Origin: Sphingobacteriales bacterium
GTDB taxonomy: Bacteria > Bacteroidota > Bacteroidia > Sphingobacteriales > Sphingobacteriaceae
Assembly (NCBI GenBank): GCA_028288165.1
Contig: JAQBOG010000039.1
Coordinates: 206,388-270,387, forward strand
Reading direction: 5' to 3'
Length of the DNA stretch: 64,000 bases
Shown here: positions 46,258 through 54,811 of the stretch, piece after piece
Layout of the letters: every line of letters starts with the position of its first letter
How positions within the stretch are numbered: position 1 is the stretch's first letter
The notes under the pieces: generated by a model
Told to the model about the DNA's origin: nothing
What the model saw: the letters and a program-made list of their open reading frames with translations, nothing else
Databases searched by the model: none
Program-made: the position numbers and the translations under genes

Positions 46258-48171
46258 TTAGATATTAGGAACAAGTTTTGGATTTTTGACGATTTGACCC
46301 GGCGGGATACTTTCGTAATACCAGGTAGGATTAAATGTAAACCGGCTACCGCGTTCATCTTCCCTTCTGTCAAAGATATACTTACCATTAGCGTCTACAT
46401 AAAACGGACAAAGTACCTTCCATATCCTGTTATTTACTTCGGTGTCAAATACTCTCCAGCGTTTCATATCCCAAAAGATTTTGTTTTCAAAACCAAGCTC
46501 CTTTTTTCTTTCCTTACGAATAATATTGATGTCGTTTAAGGCAATTTTGTCTGCAAGTAATACAGCTCCTGCACGCTCACGGATATCATTGATGGCCAGA
46601 AAAGCATCCTGTACATAATCAACATCTGTCTGACCCAGTGAAAATAGCTCATAAGCGGCTTCCGCACGATTCAGCAAGATTTCGGCATAGCGCATATCAA
46701 TCCACGGAGTGGTGATAAAATCGATCTTTACCTCATTCTGAGCCAGGCTTTCGATAAGTTTTTTACGGATCTGGAAGCCACCAGTGCTCCCTGCACCGGA
46801 ACCAGTGAACATTCCGCTCAACCCTGAAGCAACCATCTTTGTTCCGCTCGGCATGGTAACAAGTGGTCCACCGTTTGTGCCGGCAATAACGCCCGGGATA
46901 GCAGCATAGTTACTTTGTGATCCGTAGGGCGGAGTCTGGAACTTATCAATACCACCTACTATACTTCCTGTATAAAGGCCTCTCCTGATATCAATCTCCT
47001 GGTTCTTAAATATAGCTCCCGGAGGAAGTATTGTTGCCTGAAAGCGTGGCTCGGCATCTTTGAAAAGGTCAAACCGCTTGTCAAAGTAAATGTATTTATT
47101 GTTGGCGTCAGTAGTTTTAATGCTTCCATCAGGGTTTTTAGGAATACCATCGAACAGCTCCACATATTCAAGCGTAGGCTGAATATATGATGTGGTACCA
47201 TTCGGGCTCTGCATTTGCAATGACATGCCGAATACGTCATAGCTATGCGTATTGTTGCCTAGAACGTATTCTCTTGCAAACATACTTTCTTTGGTATCGA
47301 TCCTGATGTAAGCATCAAGGCAATTTTGCTTCTTATCGGCAGATGGTCTGTGAAGCGCATACCCTCCGGTAGCTACAACTTTAGATGCTTCGTAAGAAGC
47401 TTTAAAATATCGTACGGCTTCACTTGCCGGAATTCCCTGTACTCGTTTACTGGTAGCAGGATCAACATTGTTAACTACATTATACTTGGCGATAGATCCC
47501 GCAAATAGCATGGCCCTGGATTTTAGCCCAGCCGCTATGTATTTATTTGCCCTTCCCCGTTGTTCACTTGTTGCTCCAAGCAGATTGAATGCTTTGTCGC
47601 AATCTTCCGCAATGAAATCATATGCTTCCTGTTCAGAAGACCTTGGAACCTGAAGCTCGTCGATACTCTGTGCAGGAAAGTCCTGAACAGTTTTAATTAA
47701 CGGAACGCCTCCATAGCGTTTTACCAGAGCGAAATAGGTATAGGCTCTTAAAAAATAAGCCTCACCTAGCCAGGAATTAACCTGAGCTTGTGTCATACCG
47801 GCTCCTGCAGTCGCCGCCTCAATATTCTCCAGTATATAATTACACTGGCGGATCACACGGTATCCTTTTTCCCAATACTCACGTTGAGCGCCTCTTTGGA
47901 TCATTCCATTAACATTTTTGTTTATACCCTCGCCTGTCATATTATGAATGGCCTGGATAAACTGGAATTCATGAAAGCCATCGCCCTCATTAGCGTTGTA
48001 TTTAGAATCTTCTAAAGGTATCAGGTTATATAATGCGGCATAATAAGCCGATACGCCCGAAGCAGAGCTGAATACATCTTTGTCCTGGAGAATACTCTGC
48101 GGTAAAACATCTAATTTTTTGCACGAAGACAGTATAAAAAATACTGTAAAAACATATACTAACTTTTTCAT
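46258..48171 (-). CDS. susD: SusD/RagB family outer-membrane lipoprotein
   Basis: A 637-residue protein, larger than the two other SusD copies, lipobox Cys17 (FILSSCKKLDVLP). Typical blocks: SSASGVSAYYAALYNLIPL, LGEAYFLRAYTYFALVKRYG with GVPLI, MRYAEILLNRAEAAYEL and KKELGFENKIFWDMKRWR, ending WYYESIPPGQIVKNP. It follows SusC by 20 bp. Confidence 0.95.
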   Translation of the reverse strand: MKKLVYVFTVFFILSSCKKLDVLPQSILQDKDVFSSASGVSAYYAALYNLIPLEDSKYNANEGDGFHEFQFIQAIHNMTGEGINKNVNGMIQRGAQREYWEKGYRVIRQCNYILENIEAATAGAGMTQAQVNSWLGEAYFLRAYTYFALVKRYGGVPLIKTVQDFPAQSIDELQVPRSSEQEAYDFIAEDCDKAFNLLGATSEQRGRANKYIAAGLKSRAMLFAGSIAKYNVVNNVDPATSKRVQGIPASEAVRYFKASYEASKVVATGGYALHRPSADKKQNCLDAYIRIDTKESMFAREYVLGNNTHSYDVFGMSLQMQSPNGTTSYIQPTLEYVELFDGIPKNPDGSIKTTDANNKYIYFDKRFDLFKDAEPRFQATILPPGAIFKNQEIDIRRGLYTGSIVGGIDKFQTPPYGSQSNYAAIPGVIAGTNGGPLVTMPSGTKMVASGLSGMFTGSGAGSTGGFQIRKKLIESLAQNEVKIDFITTPWIDMRYAEILLNRAEAAYELFSLGQTDVDYVQDAFLAINDIRERAGAVLLADKIALNDINIIRKERKKELGFENKIFWDMKRWRVFDTEVNNRIWKVLCPFYVDANGKYIFDRREDERGSRFTFNPTWYYESIPPGQIVKNPKLVPNI

Positions 48172-48191
48172 CTTTGTAGTTAATAAATTAA

Positions 48192-51100
48192 TTAAAAGGT
48201 TACGCTAACACCCATATTATAAGTCTTGCTCATAGGATATGTCTGAGAATTCTGGTCACTTGGATGCTCCGGATCTACCAGATCGATACCTGTTACCGTA
48301 AACAAGTTATATCCGTTTACATAAATCCTCGCTTTTTGAATCCCTGCTTTCTTAGTTACACTTTTAGGAAGTGTATATCCCAGAGTCAGTGTTTTTAAAC
48401 GGCCATAGGCTCCATTCTGTATCCAAAATGTGGAGTTATCTATAGGGTTAGATCGTGTATATGCATAATAACCAGACTCCCATGCTGTATTTGGATCGTA
48501 TGGATTAGCCAGAGGATCCGTAGGGTGCCATCTGTCCAAACGGGCTGCAAGCGCATTACTATTTGCGTATGGGAATGTCATGCCTAAAGGCGTTCCCTGA
48601 TCAAACTGTATAGATCTCATTGCTGCTCCCTGAAGTAACACGTCAAGATCAAATCCTTTATAGTTAACTCCCAGGTTCAATCCAAAATTGATATTTGGAG
48701 GGGTAGACTGGTCTCTGCCGCCATCCGTATCATAAGTTGAAGCAATCGGATGATAATCTGCATCAGTTATATAACCGTCACCATTCCAATCCTTGTAAAT
48801 ATAATCCCCAGGCAAAGATCCCCTGTTACCTCCGTTTGAATTATCGATAGGATATGAATAAATCTGTTCGAATGACTGGAATTGACCATCTCCCTCTAAT
48901 CCAAACCAGATATTTTTGTATCTATCATTGGGGTTATTTCTCCAGTTAGCAAAACTGTTACCCTGAGGCGCTCTTTCTCGGTAGAGCCAGTAATTACGCG
49001 TATAAGAAACATTTCCGCTTGCATGGAAATTAACCTGCCCGAATTTGTTATTATGAGTAAGTGTAAGTTCTACACCCTGTGAACGGTCACTTTCTAAATT
49101 TTCCTGTGAAAGATTGGCACCTACTGAACCGGGCAAAGATGCAAGCCGGGTAGCAAGAAGGCCATCCCTATCTCTTCTGAACCAATCAAACTCAAAACCA
49201 AACAGGCCTTTCCAGAACTGGCCATCAAGACCGAAATCCAAGGTTTTTGACTCATACCAGGTGATCTGTGTATTAGGCAATCCTCTGAAACCCGTACCTC
49301 CTATAAAATTACCATCAAAAACTGCTCCTGAAGGAAGGCGGCCGGGGCTATAACTAACACCATTAAGAGTGGTGTTTACCGGAAGCGGGTAATCATATCC
49401 TGTTAAGAACTGGTAATTCAATGCGCCATCGTCTCCCACTATACCATAGGATGCACGAAGCTTCAAATTGTCAATAAAGGACAAAGCAGGTGTATTTTTT
49501 ATGAACCCTTCTTCAGATATTCTCCATGCTGCCAAAGCGGCAGGGAAGAATCCCCATGTTTGGTTACTTCCTGAAAATTTGGATGAGCCATCATAACGCG
49601 AGATCAGATCGACAAGATATTTGGATTTGAAATCATAATGAAGCTTGGTTACGAAACCTTTTGTAACGATATCACTTACTCCATTAATATTTTGCGTGCC
49701 GACCTGGTTAGTAGGAAGACCTGCACCAAGTTGGTCTAGTCCATTAAAAATAAGGTCTCTCTGGGCGTTAAAATTGTCACCCTTAGTATTCCGCTCTTCA
49801 TATAATGCAAGAGCTGAAACGTTGTGAACTGAATTAAACGAATGATCATAATTCAAAGAAGCCTGGAACGTTGTTCCTGGAGAATTACCGTAGTCTCTGC
49901 TAACACGTGCAATACCCTGAGGGATAGCAGAAACCGTAGTGCCTGACGCAGTATATAGGTTATACACTTTTGAATACGACTTATTATCCGTATTGGATAA
50001 ATCATAAGCAAAAAGAGTTTTTGCTTTAAGCCCTTTTACCCACGGAATATCATAACCCAAGCTGAAGTTACTTTGGAAAACCGAAGTCTTATCTTTCCGG
50101 TAGCCGGTTGCAGATTGGTCTGTTATCATAATAGGGTGGCTAAGATCCGGCGAATAGGCAGGTTTCGTTGGATCATTATTAATATATATCGGATAAGTCG
50201 GGTTTTGCCTATATAAAGTAGTAAAAACGGTTTCTGTAGAAGCCTGTGGCTGATCTCTGAGATCACTAAAACCGCTAAGCTGAAAATCAGCAACTAATCC
50301 CTTGGCTATTTTTGCACTGACATTTGATCGTAAATTATATTTATTATACGTATAATCATCACTTTGGTAGAAGGAACCCTGGTTATAGTAGCCCAGGCTT
50401 AGATAATAAGTCACATCACTATTTCCACCAGTGGCAGTAAGGCTATGCTGAGTTTGTGGTGCATTTCTACGGATAGTTGGTGTATACCAATCACTGCTTG
50501 TTTTGGTACCATTCCGGTATTCATCAAAAGCTGCGCTAGAGTAGCTGCGGGACGTGGTCTGTAATAGATCCGCGTCATGTATATCATATTCGTTTCTCAG
50601 CGTCATCCAATCAATAGCTCCAACCAGATCCGGACTGCCTACAGATCTTTGTATACCTGTAGTTACTTCGTAACGAATCTCCCGGCTACCAGCTTTACCC
50701 TTTTTAGTTGTAATCAGCACTACACCGTTTGCTGCCCGTACACCATATACTGCAGCACCTGCATCTTTTAGTACAGAAATACTTTCGATATCGTTTGGAT
50801 CCAAACGCTCAAACCGGTCACGCGGAATTCCATCTATAACAATAAGAGGACTTCCAAAACCACGAATGTCAAACTGTTGGTTAAACGCCCCTGGTTCTGC
50901 GCTCTTTTGTACGATACGCACACCCGGAAGCTTTCCGGTAAGCATATTAGTTACGCTTTCATTTTTAGTAGTAGTTAATTCTGCGTTTGTTATAGCAGAA
51001 ACCGCCCCGGTAAGGTTTGCCCTTTTTTGAGTACCATATCCAATAACAACTACTTCCTGTAAATTATTATCCTGTTTAACGAGAACAATATTCAGATTAT

Positions 51101-51353
51101 CTGTTGCCTTTGCTTCTTTAGAAACATAGCCTAAGTAACTGATAACTAAGGTTACACCAGCGGCTGGTGCACTTAATGAAAATTTACCATCAACATTAGT
51201 ACTTACCCCAGCATTAGAGCCTTTCACTTTAACGCTAGCTCCTATTAGAGGCTCTCCCGTTTCATCAACTACTTTACCGGTTACTGGAATGTTTTGAGCA
51301 TAAATTTGCAAAGACATGCAACATGCTACTAGCATACATAGAATTTTCTTCAT
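48192..51353 (-). CDS. susC: SusC/RagA family TonB-dependent transporter
   Basis: A 1053-residue protein with a classical layout: signal peptide to QIYAQ, carboxypeptidase-regulatory-like domain (VTGKVVDETGEPLIGASVKV), the common motif QEVVVIGYGTQKRANLTGA, plug (NMLTGKLPGVRIV, DIESISVLKDAGAAVYGVRA, ANGVVLITTKKGK) and barrel ending MSKTYNMGVSVTF. It is the first gene after operator site 6, only 30 bp from the promoter, unlike the leader of the FAS1 operon. Confidence 0.95.
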   Translation of the reverse strand: MKKILCMLVACCMSLQIYAQNIPVTGKVVDETGEPLIGASVKVKGSNAGVSTNVDGKFSLSAPAAGVTLVISYLGYVSKEAKATDNLNIVLVKQDNNLQEVVVIGYGTQKRANLTGAVSAITNAELTTTKNESVTNMLTGKLPGVRIVQKSAEPGAFNQQFDIRGFGSPLIVIDGIPRDRFERLDPNDIESISVLKDAGAAVYGVRAANGVVLITTKKGKAGSREIRYEVTTGIQRSVGSPDLVGAIDWMTLRNEYDIHDADLLQTTSRSYSSAAFDEYRNGTKTSSDWYTPTIRRNAPQTQHSLTATGGNSDVTYYLSLGYYNQGSFYQSDDYTYNKYNLRSNVSAKIAKGLVADFQLSGFSDLRDQPQASTETVFTTLYRQNPTYPIYINNDPTKPAYSPDLSHPIMITDQSATGYRKDKTSVFQSNFSLGYDIPWVKGLKAKTLFAYDLSNTDNKSYSKVYNLYTASGTTVSAIPQGIARVSRDYGNSPGTTFQASLNYDHSFNSVHNVSALALYEERNTKGDNFNAQRDLIFNGLDQLGAGLPTNQVGTQNINGVSDIVTKGFVTKLHYDFKSKYLVDLISRYDGSSKFSGSNQTWGFFPAALAAWRISEEGFIKNTPALSFIDNLKLRASYGIVGDDGALNYQFLTGYDYPLPVNTTLNGVSYSPGRLPSGAVFDGNFIGGTGFRGLPNTQITWYESKTLDFGLDGQFWKGLFGFEFDWFRRDRDGLLATRLASLPGSVGANLSQENLESDRSQGVELTLTHNNKFGQVNFHASGNVSYTRNYWLYRERAPQGNSFANWRNNPNDRYKNIWFGLEGDGQFQSFEQIYSYPIDNSNGGNRGSLPGDYIYKDWNGDGYITDADYHPIASTYDTDGGRDQSTPPNINFGLNLGVNYKGFDLDVLLQGAAMRSIQFDQGTPLGMTFPYANSNALAARLDRWHPTDPLANPYDPNTAWESGYYAYTRSNPIDNSTFWIQNGAYGRLKTLTLGYTLPKSVTKKAGIQKARIYVNGYNLFTVTGIDLVDPEHPSDQNSQTYPMSKTYNMGVSVTF

Positions 51354-51383
51354 GATTTATAGGTTATACTTGGTTTATAAAGC

Positions 51384-51428
51384 GAATAACGCAGAGGCCT
51401 ATTAAAAAATACTTAATAAAAAATTAAT
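51384..51428 (-). promoter_or_regulatory. Phased TTAA operator, site 6
   Basis: Minus strand: ATTAAT, ATTAAG, TTTAAT at 11-bp period (51428-51401). The -7 box is not well matched; 9 to 10 bases on, GTTATTCG (51390-51383) is the nearest. The SusC start is at 51353. Confidence 0.5.
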
Positions 51429-51596
51429 GGTTACACTAACTCATAAATAATTATCAACATCTTGATTATCAATGTATTATAAATCATATTGTTCGTTATA
51501 TTTAAAAAAAATCTTTCTATTAGGTAATAGAGTTTTAAAATTGACTGAACGGAGCATTAAAATTTGGAACATGTTTGAAAAAAATGGCTATAAAAA

Positions 51597-51724
51597 CAGT
51601 TTCTGTGTTTCATCGGTTGCATTAGCCCCGCCATTAATTCTACATAGCAATCCTCGTTTTCCCCTCCCACAGCCACCACACATTCGGGGTTTTCCATTTC
51701 TGTTGGGTTTAGATTGGTTAGGCT
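51597..51724 (+). repeat. Dispersed repeat family B, left half of a composite
   Basis: Shared blocks TTTCATCGGTTGCATTAGCC, TCCTCGTTTTCCCCTCCC and CCATTTCTGTTGGGTTTAG. Together with family A at 51874-51960 it forms a composite of about 360 bp whose middle (near CGTTTCATCTGCGTTCG) also matches the composite at 22793-23120. Confidence 0.65.
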
Positions 51725-51873
51725 GGTCTCTCTCGTAGAGTTGAAGGTTGTGGGTTGTAAGTTGAAAGAAGATCTCAAAACTCTTTATTCCGTTTTTTAA
51801 CAGCGATATCTATGTCCGTTTCATCTGCGTTCGTTAGTTGTAAATAATCTCCCTTTAGGGCTAGGGGCCTTTT

Positions 51874-51960
51874 GCGTTAGGGATTGAAGTGAAAATCCTT
51901 TTTGCCCTTCTTTCTTCAGGGCAAAAAGATTGTAACGTAAAGCCCGCCCGAACGCCCAAA
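51874..51960 (+). repeat. Hairpin repeat family A, best copy
   Basis: AATCCTTTTTGCCCT (51894-51908) pairs with AGGGCAAAAAGATT (51918-51931) with one bulged base around a short loop. Flanks begin GCGTTAGGGATTGAAGTG and end CCCGCCCGAACGCCCAAA. On the minus strand it follows the MG2/plug gene end (51994) and could act as its terminator. Confidence 0.7.
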
Positions 51961-51993
51961 TCTAGTTTTAAAAATGTTTGTTGTATGCCCTGG

Positions 51994-54783
51994 TCATTTT
52001 ACTTTGATCTCTAAAACTTTGTATCCGACCAAACCTTTTAAATTGCTGCCTTGTATGATTACAGAGTAAATACCCGGTTTATCGGCTGTATAAAAAGACG
52101 TTGAAGCATCTCCTGTTTTTGAAGTTAACAGATGTGGCTGCCAGAATATAGTTGAGCGCAAATCTAATACGTTTGGTTTTATACTGTTGGCAGCATAACG
52201 CGGACGATAAAATTCTTTTGGCCAATTAATTGGCACAGGTGTGTAACTGGCTACATTCTGCATAGATTTAAAAAACAATCCTTTTCCTGATCGGGTGGTT
52301 ATTTCTATATAGGCGGTAGTACCAAACGTTTGAGCAGTAGAGGTATCAGAAAGGTCAGAAAGCATATTTATATAAGAATCTACATTTCCTTGACTGCTCA
52401 TTACTTCAACACCTGTAACATCTTTAATTTTAATGTTATTAAATACATCGAGTAGATAATCATAATACAGAATGCCATCTGTTGCTTGAAAAAACCTTTG
52501 TACAGATACTCCATCTATTACAAAGTTTACTTTTTTGCCAGCTATATTAAATTCCTGATCTGCTTTGTTTACTTTTAAGTAAAGGCCGGTTACTTTTTTG
52601 ATAAGGAAATCCACAAATGGCATTTCTCCGGCAGCAGAAATTTGCGCTTCGTTAATTACCTGGTCTGCTTCTCCATCATTCAGGTTTTGTGAATTCCTTA
52701 TCCCCTTTTTACCTCCAACTACAATTTCATCAAGCAGATTATTCCCGGTTAGAGAAAATTTTTGCTTTTGTATTGCATCCGTATTCCTTACAAATTTCAA
52801 TACTGTGCTATCTGTATTTACAAACCAGGGAATGGGTAGAAATTCGGATTTAGAATGAAATGTGGCGGGCCTAAATTCGTCTAATTGAACAGCTGTATTT
52901 GATATTTTTCCTTTCGCATTTCGTGCCTGAACAAAAAAGGATACCGTATCTAGCTTGGGGAAATCCTTAAAAATAAACCGACCTTCGGTATTAGTAACAG
53001 TGTCCATCATCATGCTCACTTTACCACTAGCCATCAATAATACTTTACTGTCTGGCAAAGGTTTATTAGACATACTAGTCACCTTGCCACTGACGGTAAA
53101 CTCTGCCTCTGCATTAAATAAGGGTACAGTTTGAGGCTTAAAAATATCCGCCCAGTTGTAACTGATCCACCCTTGGGTTAATAACAACAAATCAAGATTT
53201 TTAGCTGCATCCGGCTCTGCACTAAAATAATATGCCGGACTTTCTATCGTTCCTTTTAACCCAGATGTTAAAAGCATATTAGATATCAGATTATTTTCAA
53301 AACCATCTAATTTCACTTGGTTATTATCTGTAACTGATACCGATAAGCTTGCCGTTGATACCGGATTTCCATTCTTATCTTTAAGGTTAACATATAAAGA
53401 AACACTATCCCTGGTTTTGTAAACCATTTTTGAGGGCGTAACAGAGATATTCAAATTATCCTTGTCGTCCACAAATGTCATTCGCTCACTTACCGGCTGA
53501 CTTTGACTGTTAAAAACAGTAAAATGTACGATGCCTGAAGGGAATATATTTTTACCAAGCATTACAACTATTTTTGGGTTTGTTGCCGAAAAGCTTGCTT
53601 CGCAATAGGTTACATTATTAACCAACCCGATAAGATGATAAGTTTGCCCGTTTACCAGATCTGCACTGAAATTAACCGTAACACGTACAGAATCCATTTC
53701 TATTGTTTGAACAACTTTTAAGTTTAGTCCGGTAGTTTTAACTTGTGGAAGTGCATAACTTTTGCTTGTACCATCTGCTAGTTTAAGTATTGCAGTATAA
53801 ACTTCTCCTGCAATTGGCACCATGTAAAATGCTCCCAAGCCCTTATATGCAGACTGAAAGGGCACAATCTCATTGTTTTTACTATCTACTATTTTCCCTT
53901 CTACATGAGTACCTAAACCATTTTGGGCAATTGCCTTAAATCCTATTTTGATGGGTAAACCAGCAATTAAATGCCCACCTTCTGGCATAAATTGAAGGTC
54001 GATATTACCTGACGAGCTAACTGATAAAGGAATAACTTGAATAGAGGCTTTATCTTCTATGATAATTTTAAGCGGTGCTTTTGCCTTTTCCGGGAGATTG
54101 AAGCTTGCTTTGAACTTTCCATCTACCGTAGTTTCCACCTTTGCCTTTGTTAATACAGTTTGTCCTTCCTGAATTCTCCATCCGAGGTCTTTTAACCCAT
54201 AATTTTTATTATTTAAATCTTTCAGCTGAAAATCCATGTTAACTATTTTCTTACCATTTAGGTTATCAATAGTTTGTTTTTGGTTTACTAGCCAACCTTG
54301 TTTTTTTAAATTTGTAATGGATATATTCTTAGTAAAGAAGCAGTCCTCTCCCAAATTTTGCATCCAATTGGTATAGGCTCGTAAAACATAATCGCCTCCT
54401 TCAAACGTTTTTTCATCTAGTGCCAACTGCCCCCAAGATAGCCCCACCTGTACCGGAATAGAAATACGCTTCACAACCTTTCCATTTGAGGATACTAATT
54501 CTATATATATCAGACCACTTTTTGCAGAATAAGCATTATTTAACCCATTAAATAAATAAGCCTTAAACCAGATAGTATCTGTTGCAGAGTAGTATGGTTT
54601 ATCAGTATGCAAAAAAAGCTTTTCAAAAGGCATTAGTTTATTATAGCTCGCAATTGTTTCTGAAAGGTTAACGCCGGGAGAAGCAGTGGCCGAACTATTT
54701 GGTTTCATTTGCGCTACTGCGGAAATCTGTAACATAATTAACAGATTTAGCAATACTAACTTGCCAGGAGAAAGGATTTTCAT
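51994..54783 (-). CDS. Exported MG2-domain protein with TonB-plug-like domain and no barrel
   Basis: About 929 residues from Met at 54783 (MKILSPGKLVLLNLLIML...AVAQ); the frame reaches 54822 into the GH3 gene. N-terminal macroglobulin-type MG2-like part (about 35-145: FEKLFLHTDKPYYSATDTIW, FKAYLFNG), several beta-sandwich domains including DRFYL-free VSGKVTSMSNKPLPDSKVLL (carboxypeptidase-regulatory-like, about 570-650), then a plug-like region (LLDEIVVGGKKG, NFVIDGVSVQRFF, IKIKDVTGVEVMS, AYIEITTRSGKG; about 690-850) and a short C-terminal strand set, but no beta barrel. Such proteins are frequent in Bacteroidota and uncharacterised. It is the third gene of the GH92-GH3 operon. Confidence 0.75.
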   Translation of the reverse strand: MKILSPGKLVLLNLLIMLQISAVAQMKPNSSATASPGVNLSETIASYNKLMPFEKLFLHTDKPYYSATDTIWFKAYLFNGLNNAYSAKSGLIYIELVSSNGKVVKRISIPVQVGLSWGQLALDEKTFEGGDYVLRAYTNWMQNLGEDCFFTKNISITNLKKQGWLVNQKQTIDNLNGKKIVNMDFQLKDLNNKNYGLKDLGWRIQEGQTVLTKAKVETTVDGKFKASFNLPEKAKAPLKIIIEDKASIQVIPLSVSSSGNIDLQFMPEGGHLIAGLPIKIGFKAIAQNGLGTHVEGKIVDSKNNEIVPFQSAYKGLGAFYMVPIAGEVYTAILKLADGTSKSYALPQVKTTGLNLKVVQTIEMDSVRVTVNFSADLVNGQTYHLIGLVNNVTYCEASFSATNPKIVVMLGKNIFPSGIVHFTVFNSQSQPVSERMTFVDDKDNLNISVTPSKMVYKTRDSVSLYVNLKDKNGNPVSTASLSVSVTDNNQVKLDGFENNLISNMLLTSGLKGTIESPAYYFSAEPDAAKNLDLLLLTQGWISYNWADIFKPQTVPLFNAEAEFTVSGKVTSMSNKPLPDSKVLLMASGKVSMMMDTVTNTEGRFIFKDFPKLDTVSFFVQARNAKGKISNTAVQLDEFRPATFHSKSEFLPIPWFVNTDSTVLKFVRNTDAIQKQKFSLTGNNLLDEIVVGGKKGIRNSQNLNDGEADQVINEAQISAAGEMPFVDFLIKKVTGLYLKVNKADQEFNIAGKKVNFVIDGVSVQRFFQATDGILYYDYLLDVFNNIKIKDVTGVEVMSSQGNVDSYINMLSDLSDTSTAQTFGTTAYIEITTRSGKGLFFKSMQNVASYTPVPINWPKEFYRPRYAANSIKPNVLDLRSTIFWQPHLLTSKTGDASTSFYTADKPGIYSVIIQGSNLKGLVGYKVLEIKVK

Positions 54784-54811
54784 AGATAGGCTTTTCAAAT
54801 TCAAATAAATA

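Noticed and set aside
51557..51778. 73-codon frame on the minus strand containing LNPTEMENPE
   Set aside because: Repeat family B translated; the same peptide pattern recurs wherever the repeat occurs.
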